Notes under the pieces: model-generated | What the model was told of the DNA's origin: nothing | What the model saw: the letters and a program-made list of their open reading frames with translations, nothing else | Database searches by the model: none | Part shown: one piece after another, positions 1 to 9,000 of the stretch | How positions within the stretch are numbered: position 1 is the first letter of the stretch | Layout: each line of letters begins with the position of its first letter | Translations under genes and position numbers: made by a program | Source: Desulfomonilaceae bacterium | GTDB lineage: Bacteria; Desulfobacterota; Desulfomonilia; Desulfomonilales; Desulfomonilaceae | DNA length: 64,000 nt | Direction of reading: 5' to 3' | Assembly (NCBI GenBank): GCA_031082285.1 | Contig: JAVHLK010000003.1 | Span: 1 to 64,000 of the forward strand

Positions 1-39
1 GTCCACCAACTGGGCAACGGATGCGGTGAGTCATTGGTC

Positions 40-129
40 GGCCCCTTCAGGGCCGATCAGACAATTTGCTTGATGCCCCCTTACCACGGGTTGAAACCCG
101 TGGCTAGTCACGGTAAGCCCCTGCGGGGC
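40..129. repeat. Cluster of three short palindromic hairpins
   Basis: Positions 1-420 carry no convincing gene. Within 40-129 there are three inverted repeats: GGCCC/GGGCC at 40-54, CCACGGGTT/AACCCGTGG (9-bp arms, 2-nt loop) at 84-103, and GCCCC/GGGGC at 117-129. They resemble the compact REP-like palindromes found elsewhere in this window. A role in mRNA 3' ends or nucleoid structure is only a guess. Confidence 0.55.
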
Positions 130-220
130 ACTGGTTGGTCAACATCTCGAATCGGTAGGCATATAGGCAACCGATGTTCACGGTGCCCAGCCAAGAGTTA
201 TGGGACATGCTCAGGGCGGA

Positions 221-300
221 GCCTGGGAACGAGAACGAACTGGACTTTCAGGCAAATACGGTCGTGCATTCCCGTAAACGCTCGGCAGCGTTCCGTCCCC
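221..300. repeat. Dispersed intergenic repeat, copy A
   Basis: About 80 bp beginning GCCTGGGAACGAGAA and containing GGACTTTCAG and AACGCTCG in the same order and spacing as the block at 32547-32623. By eye the two copies agree at roughly three quarters of positions. No protein is conserved between them, so this is a diverged dispersed repeat rather than a gene. Confidence 0.5.
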
Positions 301-420
301 CGTTCTGCGCGGGACCCTTCGATCCGGCGGGACAGGTTTCTCTTCCGGCGACGATGGGCCGGGTGCCCGTCTCAACAATGATGGGAATACGTCACTGAAG
401 TTGCTAATCAGAGTGCCAAA

Positions 421-1287
421 TTACGTCTGATCGGGCGGATTTTGGGGTAATGATTTCAGCTTGCGCGCGGCGATTCGGGCCTGAGCCGTGTGCGGATGAT
501 CGGCCACCAGTTTGCCGAATATGATTGCCGCGGATCGGGGATCCCCCATCTTTTCAAATGATTCCCCCTGCTTGAGCAATGCGCTGAGTTCTTTCTTCGA
601 TCCGGGGTATTCCTTGAGTACGCGGTCGAATTGAAGGACCGCTTCGTCAAAATGGCCTTGCGCGAAGTGAGCCTCGCCGATCCAATAGGTCGCGTCGGCC
701 GCGAGAGTGCTCTTGGGATGTGAGTTCAAGAAAGCCTCAAAGAGTCGAATCCCGTTGTCCAGGTCGCCCCTCCTGAACGCGGCGTATGCGTATCGGTATT
801 CCTGTTCGTCGGTTCCCATGGGAGGATTGCGGATTTCCAAGGGCGGTTGCCCCGCGGGCAACCGTTGGGCGACCTGTTGGTCCGCAGGGGCAGTCGGAGG
901 GACCGCGTGGGGCGCGACCGCGTGAGGGGTCGGAGGTTCGCTCGAGGCTTGCGGAGGAATACTCGGGCCGGGAGCCTGGGCAAGCGGATCGATCCCCAAC
1001 TGACGTTCGATGAAGGATATGCGATCCCTCAGGGCGCCGATCTCCGCTTCGTCGCCGCCTGCCGCCTTGAGTCGCTCGACTGAGTCCCAGAGTCGCTGCA
1101 GTTCCGTTTCCATTTCCTGCATACGCGAGGCAATCCTGATGGAAACAGGGTCATTGCCTTCCACCGAATTAGCCGGCTTCACATAAGGAAGAGAAGGACC
1201 GGCCCCCTGTCTGCTCAGGCAACCCCCAATTGATAAGGCCGCCGCGGCGCACAGTATCCCGATGACGCCCATGCGGATCGCCTGCAT
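421..1287 (-). CDS. cpoB: Tol-Pal system TPR protein CpoB (YbgF), with lipobox
   Basis: Periplasmic coordinator of peptidoglycan synthesis and outer-membrane constriction that works with TolA and Pal. With the start at 1287 (288 aa, AAGAGG upstream) the N-terminus is a lipoprotein signal ending in LSIGGC with Cys23. An upstream ATG at 1320 and one at 1374 inside pal are also open but would bury the signal. A short coiled coil follows (about residues 50-95), then a Pro/Ala-rich linker and about three C-terminal TPR units (about 165-280). It is the last gene of the tolQRAB-pal-cpoB operon and overlaps or abuts the end of pal, as in other Gram-negatives. The lipobox is unusual because enterobacterial CpoB is a soluble periplasmic protein. 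The family call is firm; lipidation is inferred. Confidence 0.9.
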   Translation of the reverse strand: MQAIRMGVIGILCAAAALSIGGCLSRQGAGPSLPYVKPANSVEGNDPVSIRIASRMQEMETELQRLWDSVERLKAAGGDEAEIGALRDRISFIERQLGIDPLAQAPGPSIPPQASSEPPTPHAVAPHAVPPTAPADQQVAQRLPAGQPPLEIRNPPMGTDEQEYRYAYAAFRRGDLDNGIRLFEAFLNSHPKSTLAADATYWIGEAHFAQGHFDEAVLQFDRVLKEYPGSKKELSALLKQGESFEKMGDPRSAAIIFGKLVADHPHTAQARIAARKLKSLPQNPPDQT

Positions 1288-1331
1288 ATGTCGGTTTGCC
1301 TCTTGCGTTCTTGCCGCCATGATCTGTTCCG

Positions 1332-1835
1332 CTAATTGGAGACTCTCATATGAACACGTCGGTTCTTGGCCCAAGCCTCCTCGTTGTGACCCGGATCCAC
1401 CGGGAGCTCCGAACCGTATGAAACAGTCGATATCCGATTGGCGACTCCCAACGTAGTCAGGTATTCGGCTACGGACCTAGCTCGCCGCTCCCCGAGGGCC
1501 AGGTTGTATTCTGCAGTGCCCCGCTCGTCGCAGTGCCCCTCCAGGAGAACGGCCATCTGCGGTGCCCGCCGAAGAATTTCCGCGTTGTATTGCACGGCCG
1601 CCAGCGCCTCGGGCGATAGGATGTATTGATCGTAATTGAAATACACGGGCTTCAGGTTTGCCTGCACGACCTGCAGATCCTGCTCCATTACCGGGCCTCC
1701 GGCGCTCGGCCCACCCAGGCCCGGCGGTTGAGGCCCCGGAGTAGGTCGCACGACCTTTCTGGAACAACCGCTCGCAAGCAGAGTGAACAGAACCAGGATC
1801 GCAACGGCGGCAAAGATCAATCGGCGATATGACAT
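1332..1835 (-). CDS. pal: Peptidoglycan-associated lipoprotein Pal
   Basis: Outer-membrane lipoprotein that binds peptidoglycan and TolB. The protein is 167 aa with a lipoprotein signal (LLASGC, Cys24) and a C-terminal OmpA-like domain from about residue 60. The diaminopimelate-binding segment with the family signature DERGTAEYN and the following RRA is intact. A clear AAAGGAG lies 9 nt before the ATG. Length is typical for the family. It sits between tolB and cpoB in canonical order. Confidence 0.97.
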   Translation of the reverse strand: MSYRRLIFAAVAILVLFTLLASGCSRKVVRPTPGPQPPGLGGPSAGGPVMEQDLQVVQANLKPVYFNYDQYILSPEALAAVQYNAEILRRAPQMAVLLEGHCDERGTAEYNLALGERRARSVAEYLTTLGVANRISTVSYGSELPVDPGHNEEAWAKNRRVHMRVSN

Positions 1836-1872
1836 CGTTGCCTGCTCCTTTTGCCCCCATTTCCCCGTTCGT

Positions 1873-3243
1873 TTAGCGTGTCCCGTGTGAGGACCAGGCA
1901 GGTGCCTTTCCCGCCGTGGATGTGACCGGAACCTGAATCTCTCCCCGGGCGTTCATCACGAAAATCCGTTCCCTGCCTCCGCGATTGGAGGAAAACGCGA
2001 TCAGCCTCCCGTCGGGAGACCATGCCGGGCCCATGTTCGACCCTTCTCCCGTGAGAATGCGGAAGTCGGTACCGTCGGTCCTGATGGTGCATATCTGAAA
2101 TCGTCCCTCTATCCTGGATGTGAATGCCAAGAGATCGCCCCTTGGAGACCAGTCAGGATCGGTATTGTAGTTCGTTTCAAACGTCAGTCTCGTGGAGGGA
2201 CCGCCGTTTGACGAAATCACGTAGATTTGCGGCGTTCCGGCTCTATCGGAGACGTAGGCAATGGTCGAACCGTCCGGCGACCACGTGGGAGAGATATCAT
2301 TTCCCCTCCCGTTAGTCAACCTCTTTATGATGTTACCTTCAGGGGTTATCGTAAATATCTTAGGTATTCCTTTATCAGTTAGAGACAGCGCGATCCGATC
2401 TCCCCGAGGTGAATAGCGAGCCGATGCGTTCAATCCTTGTCGGCCGGATATGAGTCGCTGAGTGCGTGACGCAAGATCCAGGGACCAGAGGTCGGGATTA
2501 CCTTTGAGGTAGGCGGTAAAGATGAGGCTGCGGCCGTCGGGGGCCCATTCAGGGGAGAGGACGATCGTCCCGATTTGGGTCAGCCGGCCGAGATTGTGGC
2601 CGTCGTAATCCATCGAGTATATTTCCCTGTCTTGTCCTGCTCCCACAAAGGCGATACGAGTGGAGAAACACCCGGGGACTCCGGTCAATGTTTCCATTAC
2701 TCGGTCGGCGAATCGATGCACGATCGACCGGCGATCGTTCAATCGTCCGGTGAAACGTTTCCCGAGTTCCATTTTCTGCAGGGCCGTGTCGTAGAGTCGA
2801 GCTTCAAAGGTGAGGCCGTCGCCTTGGAGGAGGATTTTTCCCCTGATGAGTGCCTGAAATCCCGATTCGGTCAGGACCTGAAAATCGGTTTGTTCTTCGG
2901 ATATGGATACTCCCTGAGGCACGGAGTCGACAATGTGAAAGAGCCCGGTCATGTAGAGGTCGTTTCTGAGTATGTTGGTGAGTTCCTTGGCGAGTGGGGC
3001 CGCTGCATGATCCGAAGCGAAATCGGGGATTGCGATGGGCATTTTTGCCAGGTTGGGATTGTTCAGGTCAATGACCAGCTTGCCGTGGACCGGGGCCGTC
3101 GCGCTGCACATCAGCAGGAGACTCACGCACGCGGTGAAAAGGAACTTTGCGCGGTACCGAAATGAGGTTCCGCGTAAGCCGTATTCCGTTCGATCCTTCA
3201 ATGGAGTTGCACCGGGTTGTCTAGGCATGATGATGTGGGCCAA
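1873..3243 (-). CDS. tolB: Tol-Pal translocation protein TolB
   Basis: Periplasmic beta-propeller that shuttles between Pal and the TolA energy chain. The 456-aa product has an N-terminal hydrophobic signal (about residues 33-53, ending near VHG), an N-terminal alpha/beta domain, and a C-terminal six-bladed propeller whose blades show repeated WSPDG or SPRG motifs. The longest frame starts at a TTG at 3243 with GGAG 9 nt upstream. An ATG at 3228 is possible but lacks a ribosome site. A gap of about 260 bp of GC-rich DNA with weak REP-like palindromes separates it from tolA, so tolB-pal-cpoB may have their own promoter. Confidence 0.96.
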   Translation of the reverse strand: MAHIIMPRQPGATPLKDRTEYGLRGTSFRYRAKFLFTACVSLLLMCSATAPVHGKLVIDLNNPNLAKMPIAIPDFASDHAAAPLAKELTNILRNDLYMTGLFHIVDSVPQGVSISEEQTDFQVLTESGFQALIRGKILLQGDGLTFEARLYDTALQKMELGKRFTGRLNDRRSIVHRFADRVMETLTGVPGCFSTRIAFVGAGQDREIYSMDYDGHNLGRLTQIGTIVLSPEWAPDGRSLIFTAYLKGNPDLWSLDLASRTQRLISGRQGLNASARYSPRGDRIALSLTDKGIPKIFTITPEGNIIKRLTNGRGNDISPTWSPDGSTIAYVSDRAGTPQIYVISSNGGPSTRLTFETNYNTDPDWSPRGDLLAFTSRIEGRFQICTIRTDGTDFRILTGEGSNMGPAWSPDGRLIAFSSNRGGRERIFVMNARGEIQVPVTSTAGKAPAWSSHGTR

Positions 3244-3507
3244 CGATCTTCTCTCCGTGGGGTAACCGGTTGATCCGAATTACCGCGAGGTTTCGCGTTC
3301 TCATTCGTGGTACTTCGTTACGTCGGGGCGGCCGGGTATCTTCTCCCGTTCCCGAGTCCCAGGTCCGGAACCGGGGCTTTCCGACAACACGGGAGCCGCG
3401 GCCATCCCGGGTTCCGCGGAATGTCGGGACCCGCCCCATCTCATGGGAAGGCCGAGCCTGCAGGTCATGGACCGAGCCGATTTCGGTAGGCGCCTGCCCG
3501 AAGCAGT

Positions 3508-4380
3508 TCATTGCATGCCTCCGGGCGTGAATCTCAGCGCCAAACCTCCTTCCTGCCGTATCTTTTCACGTATCTTGGGGGGAACCGGAGGGAATGGATC
3601 AGCCTGAAACACGGCTCTCATAGCCGACCTGTCGAAAACGGGATCTCCCGAACTCTCATCCACGGCGGCACCGAGCAACTTTCCATTGTCGGCTATCTGA
3701 ACGCCGACCACCGTAACCCGATCCACTGTCCGGCCGTCCTGGAAAACGGTCCAGTGGGCATTGACCTTGGCCCTGATGCCGTTGAACCATTGGGCGAGCT
3801 GCTCGTGGGTGAGATCCGCGTCGGCCTCATGTCCGAACGCGCCGGGTCTCGTTGCATCGTTGGCGGTGGCTGGTGGAGTCACGGAAGCCGTCTGAGGATT
3901 TTTCCGCTTTACCCGTTCCCCAATGGCCTTGAGCCTCTCCTTCAGATAGTTCTGGGGGTCTTCCCGTTTCTTCGGAGGCTCCTTCTTCGGCTCTTCCTTG
4001 GGCAGCTCAACGGGCTTGGGTTTCCGTTTCCTCTTCTTGACGGGGATCGTCTCCGGGGGCTTTGAAGCGACGGTCTTTGCTGCGACCGTGCTCCTCTTTC
4101 GGGACTCCGCCTTATCGGGGGCGACAACTCGTTGAATCTGCTCGGATGCGACGCTCTGAGGCTCCTTGGTTGCTTCGGACTGAATCTTCAGAGGAGCCGG
4201 CGGCCCGGGCGGGGCCACCAGCGTCACGTTCGTGATCGGCTTCTCCGGAGGCTTGGGAGGCTTGAAGACACCGGTGGATACGAGAACCAGCCCAAGAATC
4301 AGGAACCCGTGCACGATCACGGAAGCGCCCAGCATCCAAGGAGAGGCGGCCCTTTCAAGAGTGTAAACGGACGAGTTCAT
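3508..4380 (-). CDS. tolA: TolA/TonB-family energy-transducing protein
   Basis: Inner-membrane protein that carries proton-motive force from TolQR to TolB and Pal. It has 290 aa: one transmembrane helix (about 15-37), a Pro/Lys/Glu-rich periplasm-spanning region (about 40-185) and a C-terminal TonB/TolA-type domain that ends the protein. Its ATG overlaps the tolR stop as ATGA, implying translational coupling. The tether is shorter than in E. coli TolA. Sequence alone barely separates TolA from TonB; the assignment rests on the operon. Confidence 0.9.
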   Translation of the reverse strand: MNSSVYTLERAASPWMLGASVIVHGFLILGLVLVSTGVFKPPKPPEKPITNVTLVAPPGPPAPLKIQSEATKEPQSVASEQIQRVVAPDKAESRKRSTVAAKTVASKPPETIPVKKRKRKPKPVELPKEEPKKEPPKKREDPQNYLKERLKAIGERVKRKNPQTASVTPPATANDATRPGAFGHEADADLTHEQLAQWFNGIRAKVNAHWTVFQDGRTVDRVTVVGVQIADNGKLLGAAVDESSGDPVFDRSAMRAVFQADPFPPVPPKIREKIRQEGGLALRFTPGGMQ

Positions 4381-4811
4381 CGCTCCGGTGCAAGTTCCTC
4401 TTCAGGCGACGTTTCGATTTCCAGATCGTCGATATTGGCGTTCTTCAGTTTGGCCATGATCTGTACCACGATTCCGTACGGCACGCTCGTGTCGGCACGA
4501 AGGCGCACGGCGCGCGATGCGTTTTTCTCCCGGGCTTCGAGTATTCGCTGTGGAAGTTCGGTTACTTGGACCGGCGTGCCGTCGAGAAACACGTTGCCGG
4601 GACCTGTAACGGAAATGACGATGGGCTCCACCTCCTGCTGTTTGACGAGCGGTTCTCCTTCCGCTCTGGGAAGGTTTACGGAAACGCCTTCTTGCATCAT
4701 CGGCGCGGTGACCATGAAGATAATGAGCAGAACGAGCATCACGTCCACCAGTGGGGTCACATTGATCTCCGACATGGCCGTTCGTCTGTTGGTGTTCATA
4801 CTGAAAGCCAT
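4377..4811 (-). CDS. tolR: ExbD/TolR family proton-channel subunit
   Basis: Forms the proton-driven motor with TolQ. The 144-aa product has a single N-terminal transmembrane helix carrying the conserved Asp (residue 23, in the segment TPLVDVML) and a periplasmic domain typical of ExbD/TolR. The ATG at 4811 is preceded by AAGGAGG at 5 nt; an in-frame TTG one codon earlier is less likely. It overlaps tolA by 4 nt. Confidence 0.95.
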   Translation of the reverse strand: MAFSMNTNRRTAMSEINVTPLVDVMLVLLIIFMVTAPMMQEGVSVNLPRAEGEPLVKQQEVEPIVISVTGPGNVFLDGTPVQVTELPQRILEAREKNASRAVRLRADTSVPYGIVVQIMAKLKNANIDDLEIETSPEEELAPER

Positions 4812-4865
4812 CAACTCCTCCTTAAGAAAATCACGTCGCGGGTCGGCCCGGCCGCGTGGTTCGCC

Positions 4866-5615
4866 CTATTTTCGCTTCCAATATATCCTCTCAATAATAT
4901 TGACGAGCTCGGACGCGAAGTTGTCCATTTCAGTGGATATGTCATTGATGCGGCCGAGGAAATAATTGTAGAAGATCACGGCCGGAATTGCAGCGGCAAG
5001 CCCCGCAGCCGTAGCGACGAGGGCCTCGGCGATTCCCGGAGCGACGACCGCAAGGGAAGCGCTCTTGGCTATGCCGATTTGCCGAAAGGATTCCATGATG
5101 CCCCACACGGTGCCGAAGAGGCCGATAAACGGCGCAGAAGAACCCGTGGTGGCCAGGAAGTTCACTCCTCGTTCCAGCCTCGTGCGTTCAGCGGTAACCG
5201 CCTGCTGCAAGGACCGAGTGATGTTGTCCATCCCGGTTCGTTCGTATTCAGGGTCCTGAGAAGTCTCTTCGGAAACCTTTTGGGAACCGGACTGAATTCG
5301 AGAGATCCGGTTGAGTTCCGCGTACCCCGCCTTGAAGACGTGAGCCAGGGGACTGAAGGTAAACTGCTTGGCTTCGGCGTACAACATCGAGAACTTGCGT
5401 GATTCCCGGAACGCGTCGAAGAACAGCTGGGTTTGCTTGCGAGCCCGAGAGAGTGTTATGGCTTTGGTGAGGATAATGCCCCAGCAGATCACCGAAAACA
5501 GCAGCAGCAGTACCATCACCCCCTTGACCACCAATCCGGCACCCATCACGATCGACCACAGGCTGTGGTCTTGAACGGCTTGCGTTGCTAACGCCGCGGC
5601 AGAAGCCTCGGGCAT
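4866..5615 (-). CDS. tolQ: TolQ/ExbB family motor protein
   Basis: Inner-membrane stator-like subunit of the Tol system. It has 249 aa with three transmembrane helices (about 22-45, 153-178 and 198-225); the last two hold the Gly/Ala/Thr-rich segments that line the proton path. AAAGGAGA stands 9 nt before the ATG. It is the first gene of the operon and is divergent from the large protein at 6094. Confidence 0.96.
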   Translation of the reverse strand: MPEASAAALATQAVQDHSLWSIVMGAGLVVKGVMVLLLLFSVICWGIILTKAITLSRARKQTQLFFDAFRESRKFSMLYAEAKQFTFSPLAHVFKAGYAELNRISRIQSGSQKVSEETSQDPEYERTGMDNITRSLQQAVTAERTRLERGVNFLATTGSSAPFIGLFGTVWGIMESFRQIGIAKSASLAVVAPGIAEALVATAAGLAAAIPAVIFYNYFLGRINDISTEMDNFASELVNIIERIYWKRK

Positions 5616-5647
5616 GGAGTATCTCTCCTTTCTCTTGAGTACAGGGA

Positions 5648-5676
5648 TGTTTAGTCCATAATCATAGACAAGTCAA
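5648..5676 (-). promoter_or_regulatory. Candidate sigma70-type promoter for tolQRAB-pal-cpoB
   Basis: On the minus strand a TTGACT box (5671-5676) is followed after 17 nt by TAAACA (5648-5653), about 30 nt before the tolQ start. The -35 matches consensus at five positions; the -10 is weak. Confidence 0.4.
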
Positions 5677-5728
5677 GTTATTACTTGAGTTATCGTATGT
5701 TATGACCAACCGATAATGTAAACGTTTA
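5673..5728. promoter_or_regulatory. Two palindromes upstream of tolQ
   Basis: TCAAGT-TATT-ACTTGA at 5673-5688 overlaps the candidate tolQ -35 box, and the perfect palindrome TAAACGTTTA lies at 5719-5728. Both have the look of dimeric regulator sites. No regulator is identified. The rest of the 478-bp divergent gap to 6093 holds only the promoter of the next gene. Confidence 0.35.
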
Positions 5729-6041
5729 AGTCAACGGACGCATCAAAATCTCCAAACCGGTCGCGGTGCCGATTTGTTGACCGGCATCTGTTCCTTCGTG
5801 CTATAATGAAGACGATTCTACCCTGAAAAGCACTTGCTCTTCTTGGGCGGGCCTTTCGTGCCGTCAGTCATCGACCTCTCCGACTCATCCGCTGGTACGT
5901 TGGAATCCGGGAAGAATAATAGCCGCTTGTACTACGGATCTCGGAAAGTTAGCAATGGATTAACAGACAGTTCATAAGGGATTTTGTTCCGGATCGAGTG
6001 TTTTCCAGGGGTAGGGCTGAGGCCGGATTCTATGAAACATC

Positions 6042-6071
6042 TTGACATCTGGCCTGAATTTGTTGTATTTT
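6042..6071 (+). promoter_or_regulatory. Candidate sigma70 promoter for the giant repeat protein
   Basis: A perfect TTGACA (6042-6047) is followed after 18 nt by TATTTT (6066-6071). GAGG (6085-6088) lies 5 nt before the ATG at 6094. The predicted leader is very short, under 20 nt. Confidence 0.5.
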
Positions 6072-6093
6072 AAAGAAAAATTGTGAGGTCGCT

Positions 6094-9000
6094 ATGTCCT
6101 ACCGGATCGTCGTGGCCGACAAGGACGCTCGGAGTCGCGAAGCGGTTACACGCTTTCTCGTGGCCGAAGATAGCCAGTTCGTAAGTGTTTCCAGCTCGGG
6201 AGAGCTGAAAAAGGCCATCAAAACCCAGAAGCCCGATCTGATCATCTTGAATTCCATTCTCCAGGACGCGCCGGGTTGGAGTGCCGTTCATCAGGTGGTA
6301 AAGGGTATAAAAGCGTCCCGAGACTACTCGGACATCCCCGTACTGCTTATGACCGGAGATCCGGGAAGTCCTTCTCCCGATGAAGTGGATACTGTAGGAG
6401 CAGATCACTACCTCAGCAAACCGATCGACGGCACCAAACTCAAACAAGCCGTAGAGTCGCTCCTGGGGCTCTCCACCACCACCACGGTTCATGACGAAGA
6501 CGAAGAGATCATGATCGACTTCGCGGACGATGACTCCGGCGACATGACGGAGGAATTGCTCGCCATGTCGAACGTGGCATTGGACGCGGAAGAGCCTTCC
6601 TCGGACGTCGGCGACACGGTGGAAATCGACACCGGGACGCTGGTGGCGGAACTGGATCACGTGGGAGACATGAGCGGTGAAGATGCCTATGAAGACACCG
6701 TGCGGCTCAACCTGGAAGATATGGGCCTCGATGACGATCTCGACGATACCACTGCGTTCGAGCCGACCATAGAACTGGTCGCCGACGTTCCGACCGATTT
6801 TGCCGAGCCTGTCGGTTCAAGGGCCGCCGATGCGGGTTCGTCCGTTGAAATCGAGCTGGATGACGGCGAAGAGGCGGTTGAGATCGATATGGCGGAAGAG
6901 GAAGAAGCTCTTTATCCTGAACTGGAATCAGACGATCAAGAGATCGATCTTGAAATGGGCGCGGCCGGCGAATCCGTCGATATCGAGCTCGATTCCGGAG
7001 TGCAATCCGTCGACATCGATCTGGACATGGGCGAAGAAAGCGTTGAACTGGAACTTGAGAGGGATGAACAACTTGCCGAAATGGATCTGGGGAGCGAGGA
7101 CGAAGCTCTCGATTTCGATCTCGAGGTGGAGCCGTCCCAGTCTCTGCCGGATTTCTCGGCCATCACCCATGACTACGACGCAGAGCAGGTCCAGTCGGCC
7201 AAGGACTCCATGACGGTGGAGATGGATGTGGATGATCTCGATCTGGAACTGGACGCGGAAACCGACGAAGAAGAGGGTTTTACTCCGGGAAGAGAGGAAA
7301 TGAGCTCCATCGATCCCGACGACACGGAGATCGGGCAGATCCTGGATATCCAAGAGCCGTCGAGCGTACTGACGTCGGAAGATCTCCATCTCGATGAAGA
7401 CTCCCTGGTCCGCGAACCCTCCCAGGATATCTCTCTGGCCGACGACATCATAGATCTGGAAGACGACACCGAGATCAGAGAACTGGAAGAAGAGCGACTG
7501 GAGGCGGTTCAGCCCGACGAAGAGGACTCCCTGACCCTGGACCTTGACGAGACCGTTCCCGTCGAAGACATGGACATGGAATTGTTGGCAAACGAAGACC
7601 TCGGCACCATCGACCTTGACGATACTGAAGACGTTTCCCTGGAACTCGAATCTCCGTTGGATGTAACGGGATCGCTGGATGAAGAAGACGAACTGACCCT
7701 TGATGAAGTTCCCGAAGAGGAGATGACCACGCAGGAATTTTTCGGAGAGGAATTGCCCACCGAGGAATTTCCCACGGAGAAATTTCCCACGGAGAAGACT
7801 CGTGATCTGAAGGACCAGGAAGAAATTTCGCTCGACGACGTTGATTTCGGCGACGAGGTCGAGATGGGAGTTCGGCCTGTGGTCGATGAGATCCCACTTG
7901 AGGAAATGACTCTGGAAACCGGCGAAACCAGTGCGGAACTCTTTGAAGAGGGTCGTGAAGAGGAACCGGTGCTTGAGGTGACGGAGGACATCTCACTGGA
8001 TGAGATTGCCGTGGAAGAAGGAGTCGAAGAAAAGACCATCAAGATCGCTCCCGAAATCGAACCGGCACGGCCGGCCCCACCCTATGAGGCCCCCGTAGCG
8101 CCTCGGCCGTTCGCCGCGGTCCCGGATGCCGGGATGGAAAAAGCTGCCGCGGCGGCTGCGGTATCTGTAGGAGAGGTTCTCAGCAAGTCGGACCTCCTGG
8201 ATATGCTCAAGTCGGTGGTAGGGGTCAGACTCACCGAGGCCGTCCCGGGAAAGCACGACATCACCGGGTCGCTCGACGCTTCCCTCAAAGAGACGTTGCC
8301 GAACAAGGCCGAGTTCTCCGATGCGTTTGCTCGGACGCTTCAGCAGGCGCTCCCGTCCAAAGACGAGATTCTGGACAAGCTGGTCGCCGGTATGTCGGGA
8401 TCCCTCCCGACCCAGGACGAGATCTTATCCAGGATCGACGACATGGTGAAGACCTCGCTTCCCTCCACGGAAACGCTTTCGGAACGCTTGGAAACGGCGG
8501 TAAAGGCGGTGCCGTCCGAGGCGGACATCAACCGGCGCATCGAGGCCGTATTTGAAGCGTTCCCTGAGACCGAATCAATGCTGGGACGCATCGACAAGGC
8601 TTTCGAGTCCGTACTGCCCAAGGAAAAAATCGACCAACGGTTCAACGAAGCATTCCAGGCCATGCCGTCCCCCGAAATGCTGGTTGAACGTGTGGACGAG
8701 GCGCTGAAGGCCGTTCCCGCGCGGGAAGAAATTGACCGGATACTTAGGGATGCCTTATCGCAGGCCTTGCCCTCAGCCGCCACGTTTGCCGAACGGATCG
8801 ATGAAGCGCTGCGAGCTCTGCCCTCCAAGGAGGACATGGACCGGCGGTTTGTTGAAGCCGTTCAACAGGTGTTGCCGTCCGGGGAGCTTCTCGGGGAACG
8901 AGTGGAAGAGGCGTTGAAGGCAATTCCAACTCGGGAGGATGTCGACCAACGGTTGTCGGATGCACTGACCCGGGCGATGCCCACTTCAGAGACTCTGGCG

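Noticed and set aside
34-398. Short plus-strand frames at the window start
   Set aside because: They cover hairpins and the dispersed repeat copy A; the other copy has no matching protein frame.
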